A stretch of 64,000 bases of DNA from an uncultured Sporosarcina sp. (GCA_947644645.1 CANSAF010000002.1:79500-143499); one strand, 5' to 3'; positions 27,201 through 35,882 are shown, counted from the first letter of the stretch. Notes: generated by a model from the sequence alone, not told the origin. Made by a program: numbers and translations.

Positions 27201-27984
27201 TGGTATAGCGGAAGCACTCGCAGAAATCGAACAGCCACAAGGTCAGTATACAGCAGAAGATGCTACAAAAATTACGAGCCGTTTTGAATGGGAATATCCG
27301 TATTTTGATGCAACATTGCAGCGTTCAAAACAAACCGTAAGTGAATTAAAACGCTTGGCGATGCTAGAACAACAGGAAGAAGAAACGGCGATTATGACTG
27401 AAGCGAGTGCAGAAAGTCAAGTTTATTTACATAGTCGCCCCGCATTTATGCAAGCGAGAACATTAACGCCAGCAGAAATTGGAACGGCGATGCATACGAT
27501 GATGCAGCAAATTCCTTTAAAAATCGAACAAACAGTAGCAGAAGTAGACGCGTTTGTTGATTCATTAATCCAACGTGAATTATTAACGGAAGAAGAAGGA
27601 GCGGCAGTCGATCGTGAGGCAATTGTTCAATTTTTGCAATCACCATTTGCAAAACGACTCGTAAATGCCAATAAAGTTTATCGTGAAATGCCTTTCACAT
27701 ATGCTTATAAAAAAGACGGGGAAGCACAGATTTTACAAGGGATTGCCGATTGTTTGTTTCAAGAAGCAGACGGGTGGGTATTGCTCGATTATAAGACAGA
27801 TCGAATTCAAGGAAAAATTCATCCAGATGCAATCGAAACTGAAATGACGTCGCGTTACGCGATTCAATTAAACTTGTACAAATCAGCAATCGAATCGATT
27901 TTAGGCATTCAAATTAAAGAAATGTACCTCTATTTATTTGATGGAGGCAGTATTTTACCGATACAGGGGGAAATTCATTCGTGA
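24286..27984 (+). CDS. addA: AddAB helicase-nuclease subunit AddA
   Basis: AddA is the active 3'-5' helicase and one nuclease of AddAB. The 1232-residue product carries UvrD-type motifs in order: AAAGSGKT (Walker A), VVTFTNAAAAEMRQR, VDEYQDVN (Walker B), ANFRSRQEV, RLMTIHSSKGLEFP and YVAMTRAKESL. The C-terminal nuclease shows GIADCLF and VLLDYKTD. It starts inside the end of addB behind GAGGTAG. Confidence 0.98.
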   Translation: MDIPKKPSDVTFTDDQWKAIWASGQDMLVSAAAGSGKTKVLITRMIEKVLDEKNPIDVDELLVVTFTNAAAAEMRQRMGEALEEEITKNPAAVHLRKQLNLLNKAQISTLHSFCQNVVRQYAYLLEIDPGFRVADSSEAALLRDDALGTILEYAYSLDRPEETYRLADSFTTDRDDQLIETLISRLYDYSRVHPRPGEWLNQVPLQYDLTGITTIDELSFSEPLKKSIQYSLEEAAALIKEMRRIAMMPDGPEPLIPTAEADLQWIEEALRRVTSESWEETYAFFDTLKWVRAGSIKKDSCDELLAKRAKSIRDDVKKIVTKVKEEYFLRKPEKLLEEIALMEPSMHTLVELVHAFGKEYERLKIDRGIVDFSDLEHYALQILSVEENGVLVPSEIAVHYQEKFVEVLVDEYQDVNFLQESIINLVKRGKEHDGNLFMVGDVKQSIYGFRLAEPNLFLQKYDRFTSDVSDAGLKIDLNANFRSRQEVLDATNFIFTQVMGTRVGGIDYDDAAALKYGARYMEKEMPATLAVLYEETEDDKSQLEEEMTGQSLKSSQAEAHYMIRDIKRLMDSGAEVTDAFTDKRRPLEYRDIVILMRSMTWSSEIVEEFKQHGIPIYAELSKGYFEALEVMIMLNTLRVIDNPYQDIPLASVLRSPFIGLTENELAKIRLSAKGESFYEALKRFVATGGSGVEPKTQAKLQKFFTQFHEWRDLARHGSLADLIWKVYTDTYYYEMVGAMPNGKQRQANLRALHDRAMDYEKTSFRGLFRFLRFIDRMKKRGDDFGEAKALTEQEDVVRLMTIHSSKGLEFPYVFVAGMGRQFNKMDLKEAYLFDQHFGLAVKAIDPDNRITYTSLPFLAVKEKKEMEMRAEEMRILYVAMTRAKESLTLIASVKDIEREMTKWQDAQLIGPTLMLPEYTRSRANSYMDWIGPAIARHIAYEKFGLIDEGRFMTSPSKWDLQILPFEAVETTDGIAEALAEIEQPQGQYTAEDATKITSRFEWEYPYFDATLQRSKQTVSELKRLAMLEQQEEETAIMTEASAESQVYLHSRPAFMQARTLTPAEIGTAMHTMMQQIPLKIEQTVAEVDAFVDSLIQRELLTEEEGAAVDREAIVQFLQSPFAKRLVNANKVYREMPFTYAYKKDGEAQILQGIADCLFQEADGWVLLDYKTDRIQGKIHPDAIETEMTSRYAIQLNLYKSAIESILGIQIKEMYLYLFDGGSILPIQGEIHS

Positions 27985-29147
27985 AGCTTACACCAACTAC
28001 ATTAACAAACAGAATTGAAGCACTCGATTTACTAAGAGGATTTGCTTTACTTGGCATTTTAATTGCCAATATGTTGTTGTTTCATTCACCATCCTTTTAC
28101 ATCGATCCGTACCAGTATTTTACCGAAACTGGGGATCTTGTAGCATTTAAGTGGATTACGATTTTAGTACAAGGAAGTTTTTATCCAATCTTTGCCTTTC
28201 TATTTGGCTACGGACTGAATATGCAATATGAAAAAGCAATTGCACGAAATCAGCCTTTTGCAAAAATGATGTCTAAACGATTGCTTATTTTACTGGCATT
28301 CGGGCTCATTCATGCCTTATTCATTTGGTCAGGTGACGTCTTATTTAGCTATGCAACACTTGGGTTTATCCTATTATTATTCATCCGGATTCCGGCAAAG
28401 TGGCTCACAACAATTGCGGTTATTTTATATACCATTCCGGGAATTTTACTGTATTTACTCATGAAACTCATGTCCAATTTGGAAGATTCATTTTCCGAAG
28501 ACCTAACCAATCAGCCACAAATCGAAAAAGCACTCGAGGTATTCGGGAACGGCTCATTTGCAGAAATATTTTCATTTCGTGCGGTAGAATGGTTGGTTTT
28601 TGGACTTAGTAGCACTTTTCTCGGCCTTTTCATCGTTTTGCCCATTATTTTGTTTGGCGCGGCGATGTCAAAAGTGAAAGTCATTGAGCGAGCGCATGCA
28701 CTTAAAGGGAAGTTAATGATTGTTGGCGTAATTGGGTTGATTATTGGTTTATGGATTAAAGCTTTGCCTTTTATCCAAAGTCCATCTTATGAAAATTTCC
28801 AATTACAAGCGACATTTGGCGGTGTGTTTTTAGCAGTAGGTTATGCATCGATTTTTTTAGTGCTGACGACTTCAGAAAAGTTTCGTTCATTTTTCAGCCC
28901 GCTTGGAAAAGCTGGCAGAATGTCGTTAACGACTTATATTATGCAGTCAGTTATTGCGACACTCATTTTTTATGGTTACGGGTTTGGTTTATACGGACAA
29001 GTGAGTCTATGGACTGGAACTGTAATGGCATTTGGAATTTTTGTTTTACAAGTGATTTTCGCTGAAATTTGGTTAGCGAAATTTAAAATGGGACCAATTG
29101 AAAAATTATGGCGAATTGGAACTTACGGAAGAAAATCGACAAAATAA
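27981..29147 (+). CDS. DUF418 family polytopic membrane protein (YeiB-like)
   Basis: This 388-residue membrane protein has about ten helices. The N-terminal pattern RIEALDLLRGFALLGILIAN and the C-terminal GPIEKLWR are DUF418 hallmarks. The molecular role of the family is unknown. GTG at 27981 overlaps the addA stop by four bases and is preceded by CAGGGGG, so it is translated with addBA although its function seems unrelated. Confidence 0.88.
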   Translation: MKLTPTTLTNRIEALDLLRGFALLGILIANMLLFHSPSFYIDPYQYFTETGDLVAFKWITILVQGSFYPIFAFLFGYGLNMQYEKAIARNQPFAKMMSKRLLILLAFGLIHALFIWSGDVLFSYATLGFILLLFIRIPAKWLTTIAVILYTIPGILLYLLMKLMSNLEDSFSEDLTNQPQIEKALEVFGNGSFAEIFSFRAVEWLVFGLSSTFLGLFIVLPIILFGAAMSKVKVIERAHALKGKLMIVGVIGLIIGLWIKALPFIQSPSYENFQLQATFGGVFLAVGYASIFLVLTTSEKFRSFFSPLGKAGRMSLTTYIMQSVIATLIFYGYGFGLYGQVSLWTGTVMAFGIFVLQVIFAEIWLAKFKMGPIEKLWRIGTYGRKSTK

Positions 29148-29219
29148 AAGGGTTTTCGACTAGGTTTGTCGTAATAGATTAAGAAGGATAATCATAATGA
29201 TGAGGGAGCTGGAAGGAAG

Positions 29220-30122
29220 ATGAAAGTATTATCGTTCAAATATGAGGGGAAAACATTATTTGGTCCGAAAGTAAAAAGAGAAGAAGCAGTGTGGGACATT
29301 TTAGCAATTGCTGCACATTATGAAGAAGCAAGTTTTCCACAAACGATTGTTGAAGGCATCGCTTCAGGGCTAGATTTTGTTGAGAAAATCCGTCAATTGG
29401 TCGATCGAGCTGAACAAGATGCATTAAATGATTTAAAATATTCATTTACAGCAATTGAATGGCTTTCGCCAATTCCACGAACGCCTAAAAATATCATTTG
29501 TGTCGGGAAAAACTACGTAGATCATGCAGCGGAGATGGGGGACGATGCGCCGCCAGAAAAGCTAATGATTTTTACAAAATCACCGACTGCAATTGCGGCA
29601 GATGAAGAAGATTTGCCAATTCATGATGAACTCACAACAAACTTAGATTATGAAGGTGAGTTGGCAGTTGTCATTAGTAAGGAAGGAAGAAATATTCCGA
29701 CTCAGCTTGCATATGATCATATTTTCGGCTATACAATTGCGAACGATATTACAGCGCGCGATATTCAATCGGCTCATAAACAGTTTTTCTTGGGTAAAAG
29801 TTTAGATGGCAGTTGCCCAATGGGTCCTTACGTCGTGACGAAAGATGAAATTCCAAATCCAAATCAGTTATCGATTGTGACAAAAGTAAATGATGAAGTG
29901 AGACAAAGTAGTCAAACAGATAAAATGATTTATAAAGTCGAAGATATTATCGCGGAAGTATCGCGTTTCGTTACATTAGAACCAGGTGATGTCATTTTAA
30001 CAGGAACACCAGCCGGCGTCGGAAAAGGCATGAATCCACCGACATTCTTAAAAGAAGGCGATACGGTGAAAATTTCAGTTGAAGGCATTGGTACACTGTC
30101 AAACCGTTTTGTGAAGAAGTAA
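29220..30122 (+). CDS. yisK: Fumarylacetoacetate hydrolase family protein, YisK-like
   Basis: This is a 300-residue cytoplasmic enzyme of the FAH superfamily with a YisK-type N-terminal domain (1-90). The catalytic core shows CVGKNYVDHAAEMG, the metal-ligand segment DYEGELAVVI, NDITARDIQ, GKSLDGSCPMGP and LTGTPAGVG. B. subtilis YisK decarboxylates oxaloacetate and associates with the Mbl cytoskeleton (recalled, not tested here). yisL follows, as in B. subtilis. Confidence 0.92.
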   Translation: MKVLSFKYEGKTLFGPKVKREEAVWDILAIAAHYEEASFPQTIVEGIASGLDFVEKIRQLVDRAEQDALNDLKYSFTAIEWLSPIPRTPKNIICVGKNYVDHAAEMGDDAPPEKLMIFTKSPTAIAADEEDLPIHDELTTNLDYEGELAVVISKEGRNIPTQLAYDHIFGYTIANDITARDIQSAHKQFFLGKSLDGSCPMGPYVVTKDEIPNPNQLSIVTKVNDEVRQSSQTDKMIYKVEDIIAEVSRFVTLEPGDVILTGTPAGVGKGMNPPTFLKEGDTVKISVEGIGTLSNRFVKK

Positions 30123-30123
30123 G

Positions 30124-30152
30124 ATGGGGCTGTCCAATCGCTTTGGCGATTG
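30124..30152. repeat. Strong stem-loop GTCCAATCGC/GCGATTGGAC
   Basis: A perfect 10-bp stem with loop TTTG follows the yisK stop, with no T-run. A related hairpin is at 53430-53453. GGCTGTCC here could also pair with GGACAGCC near 30255-30263, enclosing the whole spacer. Confidence 0.6.
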
Positions 30153-30221
30153 GACGTCTCAAGCTTGCCTATGCGTTTACTTTGTTCATTACACTGCGGT
30201 TTGGGCTTTCTTTGCGAGTAG

Positions 30222-30275
30222 AAAAGCTGTTTAGAAATTGAATTTCTCACTTTCTGGACAGCCTTCTATTTTCAA
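30222..30275 (+). terminator. Terminator upstream of yisL
   Basis: GCTGTTTAGAAA pairs with TTTCTGGACAGC (two G-U pairs), followed by CTTCTATTTTC. Confidence 0.7.
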
Positions 30276-30324
30276 GGTACAATTATAGAGTATAGAGAAA
30301 GAAAAACTTGATGAGGTGAAAGTT

Positions 30325-30699
30325 TTGGATTTTTTATCTAGCACAACTCACTTACATGTTTTTACATGGGTTGTAGGTGTGATTGCATTTATCGTGGCAG
30401 CTGCCATGCAAAAAGGATCAAAAGGTCGTAAAATTACACATATGGTTGCAAGATTATTTTATGTGCTTATTTTATTATCTGGGATTTTCTTATTTATTGC
30501 GCATTCAAGCATGGACCCAGCTTTATATGGCGTGAAGTTTTTAGCAGGTTTAATCGTCATTGGATTAATGGAAATGGTATTAATTCGTTCTGAAAAAGGA
30601 AAAAATGTAAAACCTTTATGGATTGTATTTTTTATCGTTTTATTAATTACGCTGTATCTTGGTTTCTATTTACCGATGGGCGCAACTTTCTTAAGATAA
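30325..30699 (+). CDS. yisL: YisL-like small membrane protein (UPF0344/DUF1516)
   Basis: This 124-residue protein has four hydrophobic segments and the family start around HLHVFTWVVGVIAFIVA. Function is unknown. TTG 30325 lies five bases behind GAGGTGA; the in-frame GTG at 30316 lies inside that ribosome site and cannot be the start. Confidence 0.85.
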   Translation: MDFLSSTTHLHVFTWVVGVIAFIVAAAMQKGSKGRKITHMVARLFYVLILLSGIFLFIAHSSMDPALYGVKFLAGLIVIGLMEMVLIRSEKGKNVKPLWIVFFIVLLITLYLGFYLPMGATFLR

Positions 30700-30725
30700 G
30701 TTAAAATGATTGGGAGGGATTTCAG

Positions 30726-30821
30726 ATCGGCACAATTTTACTCATAATGTTTATCATTTTATGTATATTGTTTATTTTATCTGTTTATCTCTCCTCTAAA
30801 AAATTAAATCAAGATGATTGA
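30726..30821 (+). CDS. Small single-pass membrane protein, apparent ATC start codon
   Basis: This 31-codon reading frame gives a product of one hydrophobic helix (ILLIMFIILCILFILSVYL) and a charged tail (SSKKLNQDD). GGAGGG ends at 30718, seven bases before an ATC, and no ATG, GTG or TTG exists between the in-frame stop just upstream (TAA near 30702) and the ATC. The only in-frame ATG (30747) lies inside the helix and has no ribosome site. Either ATC initiates or the start was lost by mutation. It follows yisL by 26 bases and ends at a terminator. I do not recognise the family. Confidence 0.55.
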   Translation: MGTILLIMFIILCILFILSVYLSSKKLNQDD

Positions 30822-30822
30822 C

Positions 30823-30868
30823 GGGCTGTCCGAAGTCTATTTTAGACTTTGGTCAGCCTAATTTTTTG
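30823..30868 (+). terminator. Terminator after the yisL unit
   Basis: The stem GGCTGTCCGAAGTC / GACTTTGGTCAGCC is followed by TAATTTTTT. It has the GTC-GAC core and begins at the stop of the small ORF. Confidence 0.88.
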
Positions 30869-30992
30869 AGCAATATTTCACATGTTTGTCTTATTTTATC
30901 ATACGAAATTATTTTTCATGATGAATACATGGCGGCATGAAGAAGCATTTGGTAAAATAATTGAAGATAGCGCTTTAAGGAGGCCTTTTTTT

Positions 30993-32426
30993 GTGAAGAA
31001 ATATAGATGGTTAACAAGTTTGATGGCGGTACTTTTATTATTTTCAACATTCCCACCTACATTAACGTCTGCGAAAGAACATTCACTACAAGATGAAAGT
31101 ATTTATGATTTACTCGTAGATCGTTTTTTTAATGGCAATTTTACGAATGATGAAGGTACAGATGTAAAAGATATGGCAGCATTTAGCGGTGGAGACTTTG
31201 CGGGAATTGCGGAGAAAGTTAGTTATCTCGAAGCATCTGGATTTACGTTAGCTTCAATCGGTCCTGTTTTTGAAACGGCTACATATGATGGAAACGAAGT
31301 ATTGTCTTATGAAACGTTTGAACCACATTTTGGAACGGAAGATGAATTTGTTCAAATGATTAAAACGTTAAATGAGAAAAAGATTGGGACGATTGTTGAT
31401 TTCCCTTTAAATGGCATTAGCGATCAACATGAATGGATTCAAGATGGTTCACTTGCAACAGCTTCAGGAGAAAACGGTGTGATTTCTTGGGATGCAGCTA
31501 ATGAACAAGTTCAAACAACATTGAAACAAGCAATTGTAGAGTTTGCTGGGAAGTATGATTTAGCAGGAATTCGTCTGACACATCTTGGTGATTTTGACGA
31601 AGTATTTTTAAATGAAGTCATTACTGAACTGAAAGCGGCAAATGAAAATTTATATGTATTAACGAATGAAGCATCAAATGCAGAGTTCGACACAGCACCA
31701 AATATGGATAAAATAGAAGCTTTAAGACAATCATTTGTTCAAATCGATCCAGATTCTTCAAGCTTGAGCTTATTTGAAGATCAACAAGAAACGGATTTGA
31801 TTCAATTAGACTCGCTTACAGGACGTCGCTTAACAGATGAAATGGTAGAGCTTCAAATGTTCCCACCGACGCGTTGGAAAATCGCGTCAACTGCACTCTT
31901 TACACTACCAGGTGTGCCTGTCTTACCGTATGAAAGTGAAATTGCAGTAACTGGAAAAGAAGCACCAGAAACGCATCCAATTGTCAATTTTAAAACAGAT
32001 ACAGAGTTATATGATTTTATTTCAGATTTAAATACATTACGCAATAAATCAGAAACACTTCGCAATGGGAATTTTGAAATCTTGCATAATGAAGATGGAT
32101 TTACTGTTTATACAAGAAAATCCGACGAAGAAACTTGGATTATCGCTTTAAATAATACGTCTAAAACGCAAAGTTTAGAAATCGATGAGTCAGTCTTCGG
32201 TGAAGGAAAGAAATTACGTGGTTTATTGCAACAAGAACTTGTTAGACAAGGAAAAGATGGGAAATACCGCGTTGTTTTAGAAAGAGAAATTTCAGAAGTA
32301 TATATTATGGACGAAGATACAGGTTATAACACGCCGTATTTAATCGTGACGATTTTAATTTATACATCATTCTTTGGATTATTATTTATGATGATTCGTA
32401 GAGGGAAAAAGAAAAAAGCAGCATAA
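30993..32426 (+). CDS. Membrane-anchored alpha-amylase-like protein with degenerate active site
   Basis: The 477-residue protein has a signal peptide (1 to about 28), a GH13-like barrel and C-terminal domain, and a C-terminal membrane helix (about 450-468) with a basic tail. The fold is recognisable: DRFFNGNFTND, GGDFAGIAEKVSYLEASGFT, GPVFE. Catalytic regions have decayed: region I reads DFPLNG where DxVxNH is usual, region II reads GIRLT where GxRLD carries the nucleophile, and region IV lacks the NHD signature. It is therefore probably a non-catalytic polysaccharide-binding or scaffold protein at the outer membrane face. GTG 30993 lies nine bases behind AAGGAGG. Confidence 0.85.
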   Translation: MKKYRWLTSLMAVLLLFSTFPPTLTSAKEHSLQDESIYDLLVDRFFNGNFTNDEGTDVKDMAAFSGGDFAGIAEKVSYLEASGFTLASIGPVFETATYDGNEVLSYETFEPHFGTEDEFVQMIKTLNEKKIGTIVDFPLNGISDQHEWIQDGSLATASGENGVISWDAANEQVQTTLKQAIVEFAGKYDLAGIRLTHLGDFDEVFLNEVITELKAANENLYVLTNEASNAEFDTAPNMDKIEALRQSFVQIDPDSSSLSLFEDQQETDLIQLDSLTGRRLTDEMVELQMFPPTRWKIASTALFTLPGVPVLPYESEIAVTGKEAPETHPIVNFKTDTELYDFISDLNTLRNKSETLRNGNFEILHNEDGFTVYTRKSDEETWIIALNNTSKTQSLEIDESVFGEGKKLRGLLQQELVRQGKDGKYRVVLEREISEVYIMDEDTGYNTPYLIVTILIYTSFFGLLFMMIRRGKKKKAA

Positions 32427-32640
32427 AGTGAAACTTCAATCAGTAGGGGGCTTTATCCCTCGCTGATACGAAAGAACATAGGCTAAGTTCGTCACGTCCT
32501 GATGCCTTCGCCTATGTGACCAACATCCTGTTGCCCCGAACCAATCGGGCTTTTACAGGCAGTTGTTCTCCTACATATCTTTACTACATTTGCTTGAATC
32601 TTAAAGTGGGAATCTTACTGCCTGTTAATGCGGGATAAAA
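32424..32640. repeat. Post-stop repeat element, long copy, predicted structured
   Basis: This 217-bp element starts at the stop codon TAA of the amylase-like gene (TAAAGTGAAACTTCAATCAG) and ends GCGGGATAAAA. Internal pairing includes AGGGGGC/CCCT near the 5' end, CATAGGC with GCCTATG, CCCGA with TCGGG, and ACAGGCAG with CTGCCTGT over about 60 bases. Copies at 17163 and 37102 share both ends but lack the middle. Confidence 0.75.
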
Positions 32641-32686
32641 AAGGCTGTTCAGAAAGTAGCGATGCTTTCTGAACGCCTTTTTTAAT
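32640..32686. terminator. Bidirectional terminator between the amylase-like and flavoprotein genes
   Basis: GGCTGTTCAGAAAG / CTTTCTGAACGCC is flanked by A5 and T6 runs. Confidence 0.88.
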
Positions 32687-34019
32687 TTTTCGAACTTGCA
32701 GCCTTATAGCCAATCATATTGACAGGATCTTTCGGTGATGAGTAGGGTGGAGAATAGCTAAGTTCTAATGCCGCTAAATCATCAATTGATAAATTCCCCA
32801 TAATCGCCGTCACGATTACATCCATTCTTTTATCGACGCCTTTATTGCCGACGGCTTGTGCACCAAGAATTTGGCGTGTTTTTCGGTCATAATGAACGCG
32901 CAGTAAAATTTTTCCGCTATCCGGATAATAACCTGCATTCGTGCGTCCTTCGTAAATTGCCGTTTCATAATCGAGCTTTTCCGCTTGAAGTTCTTTTTCA
33001 GAAAGTCCAGTCATACCAGCTGACAAAGAAAAGAGCTTTGTAATTGTTGTGCCTAAAAATGGATTCAATTTAACTGGATGATTCGCAAGATGACTGGCGA
33101 CGATAAAAGCTTGTCGATGCGCATGCCAAGCGAGTTGTACTCTTTTTGGCTTACCCGTCACCCAATCTTTACATTCAGCAATATCGCCAATCGCATAAAT
33201 ATTTGGATCATCTGTTTGAAGATAATCATTGACCGCAACGCCTTTTGTTTCTCCAATTGAAAGCCCTGCTTCGCTTGCTAAAGAAGTGTTTGGGATCGTT
33301 CCAATACTTGCGATTAATAAGTCCGTTTCAAGTGTTTGTCCATTGTTTAAAATGAGTTTATTCCCGTCAATTTGTTGAATTTCAGTTTGTGTATATAATT
33401 GAACCCCATTCTTTTCCATTTCATCGTATAAAACAGTTGAAATTTCCGGATCCATTGCACTCATAACATAATCGCCGCGAATGAGGACTGACGTTTTAAG
33501 CCCGCGAAATATAAAATTTTCCGCAAGCTCAATGCCGATAAAGCCACTGCCAATAATCGTTACAGATTTCGGTTGTTTCGCATCAAGATGCGCCATAATC
33601 TTTTTCATATCGTTATAATTTTTTAATGTGAAAAAAGGAATTGTATCGATTCCTTCATAATTTGGCAGACGGGAAGTTTCGCCTGTGGATAAAATTAGTT
33701 TGTCATACTGTTCAGTGAATTCTAGACCTGTGTTTAAATTACGCACTTGAATCGTTTGGTTCGTTCGATCGATAGAAAGGACTTCATGGCTTGTCAGCAC
33801 GTCAATTCCTTTTCCATCGCTAAAGCGTTCAGGATTAGGTCCAGCTACTTTTCTAGGCTCGTCAATCATCCCGCCAATCACAAATGGTAAGCCACAAGTT
33901 CCGTAGCCAATCTTTTCTTCCATCCCAATTAACATAATTTCTGCATTGGGAACAGTTCGGCGAATTTGAGAAGCGACAGTTGCGCCACCTGCAACAGCGC
34001 CAACGATAATTATTTTCAT
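32682..34019 (-). CDS. CoA-disulfide-reductase-like FAD/NAD(P) oxidoreductase
   Basis: This 445-residue flavoenzyme has an FAD Rossmann motif (IIIVGAVAGGATVAS), a single redox cysteine Cys42 (YGTCGLPF), an NAD(P) motif (TIIGSGFIGIELAEN), the FAD contact YAIGDIAE, and the C-terminal dimer domain ending SYSPPYSSPKDPVNMIGY. This pattern fits CoA-disulfide reductase or NADH oxidase/persulfide reductase relatives; CoADR is favoured because of the overall match to staphylococcal Cdr, but the substrate is not proven. GAGGTGG precedes the ATG. Confidence 0.85.
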   Translation of the reverse strand: MKIIIVGAVAGGATVASQIRRTVPNAEIMLIGMEEKIGYGTCGLPFVIGGMIDEPRKVAGPNPERFSDGKGIDVLTSHEVLSIDRTNQTIQVRNLNTGLEFTEQYDKLILSTGETSRLPNYEGIDTIPFFTLKNYNDMKKIMAHLDAKQPKSVTIIGSGFIGIELAENFIFRGLKTSVLIRGDYVMSAMDPEISTVLYDEMEKNGVQLYTQTEIQQIDGNKLILNNGQTLETDLLIASIGTIPNTSLASEAGLSIGETKGVAVNDYLQTDDPNIYAIGDIAECKDWVTGKPKRVQLAWHAHRQAFIVASHLANHPVKLNPFLGTTITKLFSLSAGMTGLSEKELQAEKLDYETAIYEGRTNAGYYPDSGKILLRVHYDRKTRQILGAQAVGNKGVDKRMDVIVTAIMGNLSIDDLAALELSYSPPYSSPKDPVNMIGYKAASSKN

Positions 34020-34041
34020 AAAAACACCACCTCTATAAAGT

Positions 34042-34089
34042 GAAAAAAGGAAGGTTAAACGAACTTATGATTAGTCGTTTAACCAACCT
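34042..34089 (-). terminator. Terminator after degV
   Basis: On the minus strand GGTTAAACGAC pairs with GTTCGTTTAACC, followed by TTCCTTTTTT. Confidence 0.8.
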
Positions 34090-34108
34090 TTCCCCCGAAA
34101 TTAAATAC

Positions 34109-34969
34109 TTAGTCTTTTTCAGGTAATTGATTTAAAAAGTAAATGGAAAATGTTCCAGGACCCACATGGGCACCAACGACAGAACCAATCATTTGAACGT
34201 CAATGCTTTTTGGATTAAAACGTTCTTCTACTTGTTTTTTTAATTCAAGCGCAATCGCTTCATCATCAGAATGGTTAATGGCAATATGTTGCTCGGAAAT
34301 TTGATCGCCGCGCTCTTCCATTAAATCTAACATTCTTTTAATCACTTTTTTACGTCCACGATGTTTTTCAATCGGCACGAGTTTTCCTTCTTCTACATGT
34401 AAAAGTGGCTTAATATTGAGGAGACCCCCGATAAATGCGCTCGCTTTCGACACACGACCCCCGCGCGCCATATAATCCAAATCTTCAACTGTAAATAAAT
34501 GTTCCATATGCTCTGCGGTAAAGCGTACTTTTCGCTCAATCGTTTCTAAGTCAGCACCTGCTTGACGTAAACGAACGGCTTCTTTTACGACAAGACCGTA
34601 GCCGAGTGAAGCACATTTAGAATCGACAATGATTAAATTGAAATTTGGATGCGTTTCTTTCACTTGATCGCGAATCATCACGGCAGTATTATAAGTCCCG
34701 GATAATTCAGATGAGAACGCGATATAAATACCTTCCTCACCAGATTCGGCAAGTTGCGTCCATTCCTTCATAAAAAACTCTGGGGAAGCTTGGGATGTTT
34801 TCGGTTGTTTCCCGTTACGAATTTCTTGATAAAGCTCTATAGGACTAATATCTACAACGTCTTGGTAAGTTTGTTGATCGATTAATACATTTAATGGAAC
34901 TAACTGGACATCGTTTTCTCCAAAATATGCATGTGGTAAATCACAAGCACTATCTGCGAAAATCTTCAA
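34109..34969 (-). CDS. yitS: DegV family fatty-acid-binding protein (YitS/FakB-like)
   Basis: DegV/FakB proteins hold a fatty acid for phosphorylation by FakA. The 286-residue product starts LKIFADSACDLPHAYF, has TSQASPEFF, SSELSGTYNTA and a C-terminal HVGPGTFSIYF, all family landmarks. TTG 34969 lies eight bases behind AAGGAGG; the longer reading to 35014 lacks a ribosome site. Clustering with yitU, yitV and yitW matches B. subtilis. Confidence 0.9.
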   Translation of the reverse strand: MKIFADSACDLPHAYFGENDVQLVPLNVLIDQQTYQDVVDISPIELYQEIRNGKQPKTSQASPEFFMKEWTQLAESGEEGIYIAFSSELSGTYNTAVMIRDQVKETHPNFNLIIVDSKCASLGYGLVVKEAVRLRQAGADLETIERKVRFTAEHMEHLFTVEDLDYMARGGRVSKASAFIGGLLNIKPLLHVEEGKLVPIEKHRGRKKVIKRMLDLMEERGDQISEQHIAINHSDDEAIALELKKQVEERFNPKSIDVQMIGSVVGAHVGPGTFSIYFLNQLPEKD

Positions 34970-35015
34970 ATTAAATTTCCTCCTTACTTCGTATACATTG
35001 CTGATGAAATGCATA

Positions 35016-35831
35016 CTATATTAATTGTAATCGTTTCGTTAACATATGTGCAATGCCGTCTTCATTATTAGAAAAAACAGTTACATCATCTGCAATGGCT
35101 TTTAATTCGTCAATGCCATTAGACATCGCAATGCCGATGCCTGCATAGTCAATCATTTCTAAGTCATTATTTTCATCACCAAACGCAATAATGCGCTCTT
35201 TTGGAATATCTAGCCATTTTGCGACATGTGCAAGTCCCGCCGCTTTACTTAAACCGCTAGGAAATACTTCAATGACATGTCCCCAAGGAGAATTCCAAAC
35301 ACGGTTTCCAACAACTTCTGCATGAATGTGTTTTAAATGATTTTGAATCTCTTCAACATTTGATTCATCTGCTTGAATTAATAAAGAAGTAGGATCATCT
35401 TTTAAATATTGTTGAATATCTCCAGTCGTCACAGTCGGTTTACCCATTTTGAAATTATCGAGGACAAGTTCGTCATGATAATGGACATACACATCGTCTT
35501 TTACTTCAGCAACCATATTATTCCAAGGGAACTGTTGCATCGAGTCCATCACTTCTTTCACTGTCGATAAAGAAAGTGTTTTATGAATCGTTTCCATCGA
35601 CTTATCGAGTGGATGGTGAACAAAGGCCCCATTAAAATTCACAATAGGCGTCGTTAAATCAAGTTGTTTATAATATAATTCTGTAGCACGGTAAGGTCTC
35701 CCTGTAGCAAACATCACAGCATGCCCTGCCATTTTAGCTTTTTGGATTGCTTCAGCCGTTTTATCGGTAATAAATTTATCATCTGTCAATAAAGTTCCGT
35801 CTAAATCGAGAACGATTAAATGTTGTTTCAA
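35016..35831 (-). CDS. yitU: Cof-type HAD hydrolase (YitU-like)
   Basis: This 271-residue sugar- or nucleotide-phosphatase-type HAD enzyme has motif I DLDGTLL, motif II ATGRP, a lysine in the cap junction (GLSKAAGL) and motif IV GDENNDLEM. Cof-type proteins hydrolyse small phosphorylated metabolites such as FMN precursors; the substrate is unknown here. A minus-strand promoter lies at 35854-35882. Confidence 0.92.
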   Translation of the reverse strand: MKQHLIVLDLDGTLLTDDKFITDKTAEAIQKAKMAGHAVMFATGRPYRATELYYKQLDLTTPIVNFNGAFVHHPLDKSMETIHKTLSLSTVKEVMDSMQQFPWNNMVAEVKDDVYVHYHDELVLDNFKMGKPTVTTGDIQQYLKDDPTSLLIQADESNVEEIQNHLKHIHAEVVGNRVWNSPWGHVIEVFPSGLSKAAGLAHVAKWLDIPKERIIAFGDENNDLEMIDYAGIGIAMSNGIDELKAIADDVTVFSNNEDGIAHMLTKRLQLI

Positions 35832-35853
35832 ATGAAAGTCCCCCTTTCACAAC

Positions 35854-35882
35854 AGTTTACCGTTAAAAGAATAGACAGTCAA
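35854..35882 (-). promoter_or_regulatory. SigA promoter for yitU-yitS
   Basis: On the minus strand TTGACT, a 17-base spacer and TAAACT. Confidence 0.65.
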
